Shown here: piece after piece, positions 8,816-17,559 of the stretch
Layout: each line of letters begins with the position of its first letter
Numbering within the stretch: the first letter of the stretch is position 1
NCBI GenBank assembly: GCA_016210115.1
Contig: JACQUW010000159.1
Location: forward strand, 28,003 to 92,002
Source of the DNA: Deltaproteobacteria bacterium
GTDB lineage: Bacteria; Desulfobacterota; Binatia; UBA9968
DNA: 64,000 bases
Direction of reading: 5' to 3'
Program-made: the position numbers and the translations under genes
Notes under the pieces: model-generated
Databases searched by the model: none
The model's input: only the letters and a program-made list of their open reading frames with translations
What the model was told of the DNA's origin: nothing

Positions 8816-10157
8816 CAAGCAGCGGCGTCGTAGGTGTAGTCAATGACGACTCCTGCACCAATTTCCAAAGTCCCTGCCAGTTCTTCTCGATCATCGGACA
8901 GCGATCACATAAATTGTAGCGAGCACAGCAGTAGACGAGCTCGCAGCGGACCGTCCGCCCCATGAGTGCCAGCGCAACACGCTCCAGACGTTGCGTATTC
9001 CGCCCTTTGATCAGCACAACGTCGCCGGGCCCAAGGTCCGACTGCACAGCCTCTACCGCCTTGCGAAAATTCTTTCCCGCACTAATCACAGAAGCCAATG
9101 AAAGCCCCGCCGTCCGTGCGCCTGCCCTGGCAACTCTGAGATTTTTTCCACTCGTTAGAAAGATCGCTCGAGAGGCAACTTGACCAATGCGCTCCCCGAG
9201 ACGGCGATAGATGACATGTTGCCGGCCGACCGGCTCCGATATGTCACCCATCACCACAATCCGTCTCCTCGCGGGAATTTGGTTCAAAACGTCCAGCGCC
9301 GCGTGGATTGCCTCCTCTGGCGACTTGTAGTCATCGCGCAACAGAATGGCGCCATTAGTAAGATGTACAGGCTGCAGCCGGCCCTGCGTCGGCTCCATCG
9401 CCTCAAGCGCAGCAATAACCGCATCAAGCGGGAAGCCTTCATTGAGAGCAACCGCAACCGCCGCCAAAGTTGCGTAGACTCCCGGGCGCCCAATCAGCCG
9501 AACGCAAATGTCGTGGAAACCCATAGGGGTGAGAAGACGGAACCGAGTTCCGCGCGGCCATTCCAACTTCATGGCAGTCGCCCGGATGTCATTAGCCTCG
9601 CCAAAACCAAAAGTCACGACCCTTGCCCGTGTCTGGCCTGCCATCCAGAGGACGTTCGAGTCGTCGCCATTAAGCACAGCTAAACCTGAGACGGGTAGAA
9701 TCCGGACCATCTCCGCCTTTTCATTCCGAGTCACCTCAAGGCTGCCAAGACTGCGGTTGTGGTCGCTCCCCACTGCGGTCACCACAGCGATGTCGGGGCG
9801 GACGGCATGCGCATATCTCGCCATCTGACCAGGTCCAGTGATTGGCACTTCGACCACCGAATGCCGCTGACGAGGACGCGGCCGAAAAATGGTCGCACAA
9901 AGCCACACTCGAACGTGAAGGATCACGCCGGGGTTAGGCGCTTCTCCGAGAGCGGAAAGTACGGCGCGAGCGGTGGTAGTCTTGCCAAAGGAACCCACCA
10001 CAGCGACAACTCGCGTGGAGCGTAAGATGGTTCTCCGATAAAGATTCGCCAAACGGCACAGAAGCGGCCAAACTGCCACTTCTACCTTCCCGATTAACTC
10101 ACGCCGGCCCAACGGAGTTAAAGCCAGCGCAGGTAGGCTCCGGAGCTTATAGGGCAA
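8811..10157 (-). CDS. MurF-like amide ligase, copy 2 of 4
   Basis: A paralogue of copy 1 with the same motif order: GSFGKTTTA, TAVGSDHNR, LNGDDSNV, PTQGRLQPV, RDDYKSPEE, MGDISEPVG and LGPGDVVLIKGR. The tail keeps C-x4-C-x6-C-x2-CP (CELVYC, CDRCPMI) and then has an extra 17 or so residues absent from the other copies. The TTG at 10157 aligns the N-terminus (LPYKLR) with copies 1 and 3; an ATG ten codons upstream (10187) is the alternative. Substitutions next to the central-domain histidine and in the IxGPGQM region suggest a different amine or acyl substrate from copy 1. It follows copy 3 after about 85 bp on the same strand. Confidence 0.85.
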   Translation of the reverse strand: MPYKLRSLPALALTPLGRRELIGKVEVAVWPLLCRLANLYRRTILRSTRVVAVVGSFGKTTTARAVLSALGEAPNPGVILHVRVWLCATIFRPRPRQRHSVVEVPITGPGQMARYAHAVRPDIAVVTAVGSDHNRSLGSLEVTRNEKAEMVRILPVSGLAVLNGDDSNVLWMAGQTRARVVTFGFGEANDIRATAMKLEWPRGTRFRLLTPMGFHDICVRLIGRPGVYATLAAVAVALNEGFPLDAVIAALEAMEPTQGRLQPVHLTNGAILLRDDYKSPEEAIHAALDVLNQIPARRRIVVMGDISEPVGRQHVIYRRLGERIGQVASRAIFLTSGKNLRVARAGARTAGLSLASVISAGKNFRKAVEAVQSDLGPGDVVLIKGRNTQRLERVALALMGRTVRCELVYCCARYNLCDRCPMIEKNWQGLWKLVQESSLTTPTTPLLG

Positions 10158-10242
10158 AATACACCCCCGTGCATCCCCGCACTGCAAGGCAATGCTTCAC
10201 CCTGTTCTGCTTACCAGCGGGATGCTTCATACAGTTGCGCTA

Positions 10243-11547
10243 TCATCCTCTCACCCACAACCCTTTCCAGTCCCGGTCCAACATTGGACACCGAGCGCAT
10301 TGAGTTAATCGAGCATTACAGTAAGTCAGCTTGCATCGGACCGTCCGCCCCATGAGCGCCAGGGCGACTCGTTCGAGACGTTGCGTCTGACGGCCTTTGA
10401 TCAGCACAACGTCCCCGGCGCCAAGGTCGGAAGGTAGGGCTTCCACCGCCTTGCGCACGCTTCGTTCTGCTTTGATCATTGCGTCGGAAGGAAGCCCTCC
10501 TTGCCTCGCTCCCGCCATACACGCGCTGAGGTTGTCTCCAGACATCACAAAGATCGCCTGAGAAGCGGCGCCTGCCAGCCGCTCGCCGACGCGGCGATAG
10601 ACGGCGCGTCTCCTGCCGGCCGGTTCCGACACGTCACCCAATACCAAAATGCGCCGCTTACCACGGATGTCGGCGAGGACATCGAGCGCCGCTTCGATGG
10701 TTTCAAGCGACGCCGTGAAATCATCCCGCAACAGGATCGCGCCGCTCGGGAGGAACACGGGCTGCAAACGGCCCGGTGTGGGATCGAGTCCTTCCAACGG
10801 GGAGATTGCTTCGTCCAGGGGAATATTCTCATTCAGCGCAACGGCCACTGCAGCCAAGATCGCATAGATTCCCGGTAAGCCAATCAGCCGAACATGAACC
10901 GCTCTCTTGCCCGCAGGCGTGTGAAGAGTGAACCTGGTCCCATGAGGCCACTCAAGCGCTACGTCGGTCGCGCGGAATTCGCTTGTATCGCTCAAACCGA
11001 ACGTAACCACTCTCGCTTTGGTTGCGCCTGTCATCCACCGAACGTTCGGATCATCCCCATTGAGCACCGCCAAACCGGACGCGGGTAAAATACGCACCAT
11101 CTCCGCCTTTTCGGTCCGAGTGACCTCCAGATTCGGAAGGCTCCGATTGTGTTCGCTGCCCACAGAGGTCACTACGGTAATGTCCGGCCGGATGGTGCGT
11201 GCACGTTTGGCCATCTGACCCGGACCGTCGATTCCGACCTCGATCACGGCGTTGCACTGCCCCGGACGAATACGGAAGATCGATGCAGCTACCCACGCCA
11301 CCGAGTTCAAATTCAGGCGCCGGTGGGGTATTCCTCCAAGGGCCGAAACGACAGCACGCGCCGTTGTGCTTTTGCCATGCGAGCCCACTACGGCCACGAT
11401 CCGCGAAGACCGCAGGATTGTCCACCGATAGAGACCCGCCGCCCCGCAGAGAAACAACCCGATATGATCGCCGGCGACGGCAAGCAACTGGCGCCGTCCC
11501 AGTGACGTCCCGATGCAAGCGAGGAGAAGCCGAAGCTTATACGGCAT
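10243..11547 (-). CDS. MurF-like amide ligase, copy 3 of 4
   Basis: A 434-residue paralogue starting at ATG (MPYKLRLL). The P-loop differs slightly (GSHGKSTTA), while TSVGSEHNR, LNGDDPNV, PTPGRLQPV, RDDFTASLE and LGDVSEPAG keep the MurF order. The position equivalent to K-S-P in copies 1 and 2 reads T-A-S here, near the amine-substrate site in MurF. The tail has CKLTYC and CARCPML, the shared four-cysteine motif. It is 23 bp downstream of copy 4, so the two are almost certainly one transcript. The reaction is inferred to be ATP-dependent amide formation; the substrate is unknown. Confidence 0.87.
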   Translation of the reverse strand: MPYKLRLLLACIGTSLGRRQLLAVAGDHIGLFLCGAAGLYRWTILRSSRIVAVVGSHGKSTTARAVVSALGGIPHRRLNLNSVAWVAASIFRIRPGQCNAVIEVGIDGPGQMAKRARTIRPDITVVTSVGSEHNRSLPNLEVTRTEKAEMVRILPASGLAVLNGDDPNVRWMTGATKARVVTFGLSDTSEFRATDVALEWPHGTRFTLHTPAGKRAVHVRLIGLPGIYAILAAVAVALNENIPLDEAISPLEGLDPTPGRLQPVFLPSGAILLRDDFTASLETIEAALDVLADIRGKRRILVLGDVSEPAGRRRAVYRRVGERLAGAASQAIFVMSGDNLSACMAGARQGGLPSDAMIKAERSVRKAVEALPSDLGAGDVVLIKGRQTQRLERVALALMGRTVRCKLTYCNARLTQCARCPMLDRDWKGLWVRG

Positions 11548-11570
11548 AGAAATCTACAAGCGGACCCATA

Positions 11571-12872
11571 TCAAACCGTAACCCGCATTCCGTTCCAACC
11601 TCTTTCCAACATAGGACACTGATCACAGCGCTCCACCTTGGCGCCGCAGTGCTTCAACTCACAACGCACATTTCTCCCCATGAGCATAAGGGCCAGCCGC
11701 TCGAGACGCTGCGTATCCCGGCCCTTGATCAGCACAACATCGCCTGGCCCGAGGTCGGACTCCAGCGCCTCGATGGCCTTGCGCATGCTTCCCTGCGCGT
11801 CAACCAGTGCCTCGGTCGCGAGTCCTCCAAGCCTTGCCCCAGCTCTGTAGAACCGGACGTTGCTTCCTGTGAAAACAATCGCCCTTGACGCCACCTCTGC
11901 AATGCGCTGACCAAGGCGGCGATAGATGGTATTCTGAGGGCCTGGGGGCTCCATCACGTCACCGAGCACCACGATCCGCCTGCGAGCGGGGATCTGCTCC
12001 AAAATGTCGAGCGCCGCGTCGATGGTTTCCAACGGCGACTTGAATTCATCGCGTAAAAGGATCGCGCCATTGGAGAGGCGTACCGGCTGGAGGCGACCGG
12101 GGGTAGGGTCCAAGGCTTCGAGCGCCGCAAGAAAGTCATCGAGCGAAAAATTCTCATTTAGGGCAACGGCAACCGCTGCAAGAATTGGATAGACCATCGT
12201 CCGACCAATCAAACGGACGCGGAGGGAGCGCTTTTCTGTCGCCGTATGTAGCGTGAAACGGGTTCCGTCCGGCCAGTCTAATCTGACGTTCGTGGCCCTG
12301 ACGTCGTTTCTCTCGCCAAACCCGAAGGTGATGACCCGCGCTCGGGTTTGTTCCGCCATCCATCGAACGTTCGGGTCATCACCATTGAGCACGGCCCAGC
12401 CTGAGCTGGAAAGAACACGCACCATCTCTACCTTTTCGGCCCGCGTCGCCTCGAGACTCCCGAGTCTTCGGTTGTGTTCGCTGCCGATGGATGTGACCAC
12501 GGCAACATCGGGTCGAAGGGTCCTTGCGTACTCGGTCATTTGTCCCCGGTCGTTTATACCGACCTCGATGACACCATAGGCCTGGCCCGGGCGAACTGAG
12601 AAGATAGATCGAGCCACCCAGCCTCCGCTGTTGTAGGGCATGTGTTCAGGGGCTGTTCCTCCGAGAGCAGAAATGACGGCACGGGCGGTTGTAGTCTTGC
12701 CGAAGGAGCCGACCACCACGACGATGCGGGATTTCCGCAAAACGGTCGTGCGATATAGATGGGCAATACCATAGAGAAAAGGCCCGGCGCGATGCCAGGC
12801 GGCATAGCGCAACTGGAGCCGCCCAAGCGGAGTCCGAAAAAGGCTCGGCACGTCGAATAATCTATAACGCAT
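11571..12872 (-). CDS. MurF-like amide ligase, copy 4 of 4
   Basis: A 433-residue paralogue, first of the array in the direction of transcription. It starts MRYRLFDV, followed by TPLGRLQLR, the conserved helix and the P-loop GSFGKTTTA. TSIGSEHNR, LNGDDPNV, PTPGRLQPV, RDEFKSPLE and LGDVMEPPG follow in MurF order. It is the most divergent at the tail: CELKHC and CDQCPML keep all four cysteines, but the final W-x-G-L-W becomes W-N-G-M-R. The gene follows the PaaK-like gene 2 after 75 bp on the same strand. Confidence 0.87.
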   Translation of the reverse strand: MRYRLFDVPSLFRTPLGRLQLRYAAWHRAGPFLYGIAHLYRTTVLRKSRIVVVVGSFGKTTTARAVISALGGTAPEHMPYNSGGWVARSIFSVRPGQAYGVIEVGINDRGQMTEYARTLRPDVAVVTSIGSEHNRRLGSLEATRAEKVEMVRVLSSSGWAVLNGDDPNVRWMAEQTRARVITFGFGERNDVRATNVRLDWPDGTRFTLHTATEKRSLRVRLIGRTMVYPILAAVAVALNENFSLDDFLAALEALDPTPGRLQPVRLSNGAILLRDEFKSPLETIDAALDILEQIPARRRIVVLGDVMEPPGPQNTIYRRLGQRIAEVASRAIVFTGSNVRFYRAGARLGGLATEALVDAQGSMRKAIEALESDLGPGDVVLIKGRDTQRLERLALMLMGRNVRCELKHCGAKVERCDQCPMLERGWNGMRVTV

Positions 12873-12947
12873 GCGCTGGGCCGGTTACACTGCTGCTGCA
12901 ATTCTCTCCCGCTCGTGGCTCTCCGTAATCATGCGTGCTCGTTCCTT

Positions 12948-14585
12948 CTACTCAGAGGGCCGCGAGAGGTACAGATGGAGAATCTTGCCGGATGCCGTGG
13001 TCTGCGGCGCGCGCCGCTCCAGCTTGACGAATTTAGCGTCTCTCCACAACATTCCCATGAGCTTTTCTGCCCCCGATCCAATACTGATCGCCGACAGAAA
13101 TGCCTGGATGACCAGAGCTTCATTCATCGGACCGAGTTTGGGATGAACCAGTAGTCTCAACCGAGGACTGCCATCCTCCGCCTGCTCTTCCACAAGCTGG
13201 TAGTCCGTGGGCGCCCCTCCGAACCGAGCCGGCAGGATTTCTTCGAGAACTCTTATGACGTCACTGTCCAGAAAAGTCATCCCTCCGGCGGTTAGTTTTT
13301 CGTGGCTTCGGATTGTGTGTAAATGAGTCTCCCATCCGAGCCGCTCCAGCGGACAGCCACATGCTCGCCTGGTCAGGATAGCCTGATCTCCCATGGAAAC
13401 GTTCAAGAGAATAAATGGGGCTGTGGAGCGGAGCGATGACAAGAGAAGCCCGCTCCGGGGAAGGCCGCACTCCTCACCCGCTGAGCCCGCTTGAATGAGA
13501 GCATGGAGATCGTGTAGCAGATGGACTTCATCGGGAGCCTCAGGCGCGAGGCAACCCTGGCCAACAGAGCTACATTCGATAATCGCATAGCGTGGTGCCG
13601 CTTCAGCGCCGGTTCGACGTATCACAGTCAGACGCGCTTCTGTAAGCGGCTCGCCCACCACCGTGAATTGGGCACCTTCAAGGTCGATGCCGAGTTCGAG
13701 GGCTGCCTGACAAAGACGCACGGCAGAGCTGGCAAAAGCAAATAGGTGGGGAACAGCTTTGGATTTAAGGCTCGTCTGCATCCACTGAAGGATTGGAAAC
13801 GGATCATCCACAGGAACATGTTCGGGGGGCGGCAACGGCACCCTTGCCATGAGACTGGCCCATCGCATAATTCTGGCGCTCCAGCGGTAGCGTGGATGCA
13901 GTCCCTCTGCAGCCGGATTGACCTGCGAAAACCATCGAGCCGGCGGCAAGCCGAAGCTGCCGAACTCAATGAGGCGAGCGATCGCTCCGCCTCCGGGCAC
14001 TTGCCAATGAGCCTTCACCCAGCCTGCCCCTCCTCGAGCGTGCAGAGCCAAAAAAGTGTCCACAGCGCAGTCCCGGATAAAAGCTAAGTCGATCAGAACC
14101 GGCGTCCCCTCACCCCGGCTCCCGCTTGTACTTACAGACACGTGAAACTCTGACAAAGGATTGCGAAAGCGCTCGGGATTGACAGAAAACGTGCTGCTCC
14201 CACGCACGACCGGCTTACGTCCCTTGAACTCATCCACGGTAAGATAGACGCCTTCGCGAAGCAGCCGATGCAGAGCTGCTTCTATGCCTCCTTCGCTTAC
14301 CAGTCGTTCCAGATCCCCATACTCGCATCCGGACAACTGCAGAAGTTGTCGGTATGGACTCACCGGGTTTTCGCAAATAGCCACGCGTGAAAGCGTTAAA
14401 AAATCGGCCTCTCTTTGCCCCAATCGTCGGCGCAGGCTCGCCCTCGCCTCTTCCATACTTATCCGCTGGAGCAGTAAGCGTGGCAGGAGCAAAAAAAAAC
14501 GGGCTCCGATCACTATGTCATTGAGCGGAAGACCCGAATGTAAAACCGAAAACACAACTCCCCAAAACTGCACAAAAGATCGCAA
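12948..14585 (-). CDS. Divergent PaaK-like adenylating enzyme 2
   Basis: A 545-residue protein beginning at TTG. It shows a loop VSTSGSRGEGTP at residues 151-162, comparable to the TSGSTG ATP loop, then a GEPLTEAR segment, an acidic I-E-C-S-S-V-G region, CGCPLERLGW and a C-terminal TASGKILHLY with a lysine placed like the catalytic lysine of adenylating enzymes. The region from residue 44 (MEEARASLRRRLGQREADF) to YLTVDEFKGRKPVVRG looks like a family-specific N-terminal domain. I take it as an adenylate-forming protein related to, but distinct from, PaaK/CapK. It heads the minus-strand run of three Mur ligases and diverges from the asparagine synthetase gene. Confidence 0.65.
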   Translation of the reverse strand: MRSFVQFWGVVFSVLHSGLPLNDIVIGARFFLLLPRLLLQRISMEEARASLRRRLGQREADFLTLSRVAICENPVSPYRQLLQLSGCEYGDLERLVSEGGIEAALHRLLREGVYLTVDEFKGRKPVVRGSSTFSVNPERFRNPLSEFHVSVSTSGSRGEGTPVLIDLAFIRDCAVDTFLALHARGGAGWVKAHWQVPGGGAIARLIEFGSFGLPPARWFSQVNPAAEGLHPRYRWSARIMRWASLMARVPLPPPEHVPVDDPFPILQWMQTSLKSKAVPHLFAFASSAVRLCQAALELGIDLEGAQFTVVGEPLTEARLTVIRRTGAEAAPRYAIIECSSVGQGCLAPEAPDEVHLLHDLHALIQAGSAGEECGLPRSGLLLSSLRSTAPFILLNVSMGDQAILTRRACGCPLERLGWETHLHTIRSHEKLTAGGMTFLDSDVIRVLEEILPARFGGAPTDYQLVEEQAEDGSPRLRLLVHPKLGPMNEALVIQAFLSAISIGSGAEKLMGMLWRDAKFVKLERRAPQTTASGKILHLYLSRPSE

Positions 14586-14726
14586 AGGGCAAAGAAACCT
14601 ACTACTATTGCCGTTGAACTGTCAATTAAGGACCTTTGCGCTTCCAGGTCCTGCATGGATCTTTTGTTCCTCGCTTATGGCTCCAGGCATTTACGGAGGA
14701 ACGCGCTAACGGACGTTGATCTCGCG

Positions 14727-14755
14727 TTGACAGGGAAAGTTTTTTTCAGATACTG
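14727..14755 (+). promoter_or_regulatory. Candidate sigma-70 promoter for the asparagine synthetase gene
   Basis: A perfect TTGACA (-35) at 14727-14732 is followed after 16-17 bp by GATACT/ATACTG, a fair -10 match. The expected start of transcription is about 35-40 bp before the ATG at 14798. Confidence 0.5.
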
Positions 14756-14797
14756 TGTTTCGCGAAAGGCGGTTCAGCCGAACGCAGAGATGACGAT

Positions 14798-16714
14798 ATG
14801 TGCGGGATTTGTGGCGTTGTTTATTCTGATTCTGAGCGGCCTGTCGACCCGGACATGCTCCGCCGGATGACAGAGATCATGGTCCACCGCGGTCCGGACA
14901 GTCACGGGTATTACACCGCGCCTGGAATCGGCTTCGGCGTCCGGCGTCTGAGCATCATCGATCTGGAGACCGGGGATCAGCCGATCTCGAATGAAGACGG
15001 AACGGTCACAGTCGTTTGTAATGGGGAGATCTATAATTTCCCGGAACTGCGGCAAGAGCTTCTCTCCGCCGGTCACCGCTTCCGCACCCGATCAGACGTC
15101 GAGGTGATCGTCCATCTCTACGAGGATTACGGCGTTGAATGCCTGCATCGCCTGCGCGGAATGTTCGGCTTCGCGTTGTGGGATACACGCCGCCGGCGGC
15201 TCATGCTGGCGCGGGATCGGCTGGGCATCAAGCCCGTGCATTACGCCGTTGAGCAGGATGGCTGCTACTTTGCTTCGGAGATGAAATCGATCTTGATCGG
15301 CGACCAAGTCGAGCGTCAACTCGACGTGCGGGCGTTGCAGGATCTCTTCACCTTTGGATTTGCTCTCGGACCGAGAACCTTCTTTACCAGGATCCGGCGG
15401 CTCCAACCGGGACACTACCTGCTCTACCACGATGGGGTTGCCTCAACCCACAAATATTGGGACGTTACCTTCCCCGAGAAAAATGACCGCAGTCCTCATT
15501 TAGGCGCTGGAGAATGGGCCGAGTCGCTCCTGGAAAAACTCCGGGAGTCTGTACGAATCCACCTCCGGAGCGATGTCCCGGCCGGAGCGTGGCTCAGCGC
15601 CGGCATCGACTCGAGCTCGGTCGCACGCTTGATGAGTGAGTCGACCGAGCGCCCTGTTCAGACCTTCACTCTGGCCTTTGAAGACCTCAATTTCGATGAG
15701 GTTCACGGACAAAATACTCTTGACGCCTATCCGGGTTATGATCTGCCTAACTCTCGCGAGATCTGCACGGGAAAGGATCTCGCGCTGTTGCCGAAGGCGC
15801 TCTGGCATTGCGAAGATCACTCTACGACTGGCCTGGAGATTCCGCACCTGATTCTCTCTGAGTCGGCTTCCCGGCGCGTCAAGGTGGTCCTGACCGGGGA
15901 AGGGTCGGACGAGATGTTCGGCGGCTACAGGTGGTTCCAGGTTGATAAACTTTTGCGGCCCCTTGCGTGGGTTCCGCTTTCCCTTCGCAGACTGATGCTG
16001 CTGGGCCCTCTCATCCCAAAGTTGTGGCCTGGGGCGAGCCGGGCGCATCTGGCCCCCCGGCAGATGAACCTGCTCCGCTATGCGAAACTGATCGCTCCCC
16101 TGCAAGTGAATGTGCGGCAGCGATTTTTCTCGCCTGACCTCGAGCAGGAAATCGCGATCACAAGAGATCAGGAGCCGGTTTTGGTCCTACCGGATGGCTT
16201 CCAGAACTGGCACCCGTTTTGCCAGCTCCAGTACTACGAGATCAAGATCCGCCTGCCTGATTATATCGTTCACCACCTCGATCGGATGTCTATGGCGCAT
16301 TCCCTGGAGGTGCGCGTTCCCTTTCTTGATCACGAGCTGGTCGAATTTTGCGCGCGTATTCCTCCGCGCCTGAAGATGCGAGGACTCAAGGAGAAATACA
16401 TCCTGCGCAAGGCCATGCGAGGCGTATTGCCAAAGGAAATCGTGCAGCGAAGAAAGCGTGGCTTGAGGGCTCCCGTCGACTCATGGTTCGAGAACGACCT
16501 GCCGGAGTTCGCCGTGGACCTGCTTTTAAAAGAGAGACTCCGTGAGAAGGGCTACTTCAGTCCCGACTTCGTAGCTCATATGCTTCGGGAGCACAGAGCC
16601 GGCGCGAAGTTCTTTGCAGCCCCATTGCTGGGAGTGTTGGTAACGCAGTTATGGGATGAACTATTCATGAAAGGCTGCCGGCCCAATGCAGATTCCGCTA
16701 CTTTGCGGTTGTGA
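14798..16714 (+). CDS. asnB: Class B (glutamine-hydrolysing) asparagine synthetase-like amidotransferase
   Basis: A 638-residue enzyme with both expected domains. The N-terminal glutaminase begins MCGICG, with Cys2 as nucleophile, and has HRGPD, RRLSIIDL and NGEIYN. The synthetase domain has the pyrophosphate loop LSAGIDSSS at residues 266-274 and TGEGSDEMFGGY. It should release ammonia from glutamine and transfer it to an ATP-activated carboxylate. The length and motifs resemble amidotransferases of envelope-polymer clusters more than housekeeping AsnB. It sits between PaaK-like enzymes and Mur-type ligases, so amidation of the cluster product is the likely role. Its last 17 bases overlap an opposing frame. 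Confidence 0.9.
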   Translation: MCGICGVVYSDSERPVDPDMLRRMTEIMVHRGPDSHGYYTAPGIGFGVRRLSIIDLETGDQPISNEDGTVTVVCNGEIYNFPELRQELLSAGHRFRTRSDVEVIVHLYEDYGVECLHRLRGMFGFALWDTRRRRLMLARDRLGIKPVHYAVEQDGCYFASEMKSILIGDQVERQLDVRALQDLFTFGFALGPRTFFTRIRRLQPGHYLLYHDGVASTHKYWDVTFPEKNDRSPHLGAGEWAESLLEKLRESVRIHLRSDVPAGAWLSAGIDSSSVARLMSESTERPVQTFTLAFEDLNFDEVHGQNTLDAYPGYDLPNSREICTGKDLALLPKALWHCEDHSTTGLEIPHLILSESASRRVKVVLTGEGSDEMFGGYRWFQVDKLLRPLAWVPLSLRRLMLLGPLIPKLWPGASRAHLAPRQMNLLRYAKLIAPLQVNVRQRFFSPDLEQEIAITRDQEPVLVLPDGFQNWHPFCQLQYYEIKIRLPDYIVHHLDRMSMAHSLEVRVPFLDHELVEFCARIPPRLKMRGLKEKYILRKAMRGVLPKEIVQRRKRGLRAPVDSWFENDLPEFAVDLLLKERLREKGYFSPDFVAHMLREHRAGAKFFAAPLLGVLVTQLWDELFMKGCRPNADSATLRL

Positions 16715-17320
16715 TTGTGTCAGGCGCTTTGATACGATCCGCTGGCGTGCTCAGCAGACGTGCCGCAAGAATCATCGGAGACACAACGGCGGAGTTAATC
16801 GCCCGCGCGCTGTACCCTGCCGCCTGGATTTGGCGAGCACAGTCTTATTGGGCGCTGCATGACAACTGAGCCAATCCCGGCAACAGGAGGTTCCCGTCTT
16901 TTTCTCCACGGTTACCGTGAATCCGCGATCTTTCAACCCCCTTACCAGCGCGTGTGCGCAGGTGGTTTTACCTACGTTGCTCGAAAATCCCGCAACCACT
17001 ATGATCGGCGGCTCCGGAGCCTTTGATCGCTTCACATCCGGCAGCTTCTCAGTGAAACGCGTCAAATTCACCGATTTCCCTCGACGATCGACCAACACTC
17101 CTCTGATCCTGATGCGAAACCGCTCGAACGAGTCAGCGGTCCAATTGATAAACCCTCCACAATTGACTCCGCAGACAGCATCGATGACATCTCCTCCTCG
17201 AACGCTTCCGTTCGATCGCCCGGTGATAGGATTCTTTACGCCGCCAATAATCAGTGGAGGAGCATAGCGATTGCCTGCAACTCCGACACAAGGACCCTGC
17301 TCAGCGTTTCGTTGCGCAAT
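16698..17320 (-). pseudogene. P-loop NTPase, probably frameshifted
   Basis: A frame open from 17320 to 16772 has no usable start until GTG at 17098, yet the part before it looks coding (PPLIIGGVKNPITGRSNG, DAVCGVNCGGFINW). It then reaches a Walker A motif, AGFSSNVGKTT, and EKKTGTSCCRDW. After about HAAPN the frame turns into low-quality sequence. A second frame downstream reads CARQIQAAGYSARAINS and ends at 16698, overlapping the end of the asparagine synthetase gene by 17 bp. The simplest reading is one gene broken by two frameshifts, its 5' part being the next entry. The P-loop part recalls MobB/dethiobiotin-synthetase-like NTPases, without a firm family match. Sequencing error is possible. 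Confidence 0.45.
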
Positions 17321-17559
17321 CTAACCCGGTGCCCTTCGGCATAGAGACGCTCGATGTAATTGGACTTCGAAAGCCCGCACCGACGAGACGGCACACGAAC
17401 AATCTCTCCGAAGAACAAATCATTCATCCGCATAGAACGCTGCGGATCATATTGGAGGTAAGGTTGATTTAAGAAGTATGGCAGCGCGCGACGCAGAACG
17501 CCTCCAAAGATAACGTTCTCCGGATCAGCTCGAAACCGCTTTATCAAATTTGTCCCCAA
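17251..17559 (-). CDS. Unknown 102-residue frame, probable 5' part of the broken P-loop gene
   Basis: The ATG at 17559 overlaps the end of the PaaK-like gene 3 by 16 bp, a typical translational-coupling layout. The product begins MGTNLIKRFRADPENVIFGG and continues with YFLNQPYLQYDPQRSMRMND; I recognise no domain. The frame runs into a stop just where the P-loop frame becomes coding, so the two are probably one original protein of about 285 residues. If this ORF is intact instead, it is a small protein of unknown function. Confidence 0.4.
   Translation of the reverse strand: MGTNLIKRFRADPENVIFGGVLRRALPYFLNQPYLQYDPQRSMRMNDLFFGEIVRVPSRRCGLSKSNYIERLYAEGHRVRLRNETLSRVLVSELQAIAMLLH

Noticed and set aside
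15500..16105. 201-codon minus-strand frame
   Set aside because: It lies wholly inside the asparagine synthetase gene and is a shadow of its codon structure.
16772..17098. MobB molybdenum cofactor protein
   Set aside because: The P-loop context is similar, but the flanking sequence does not match MobB and the frame is broken.
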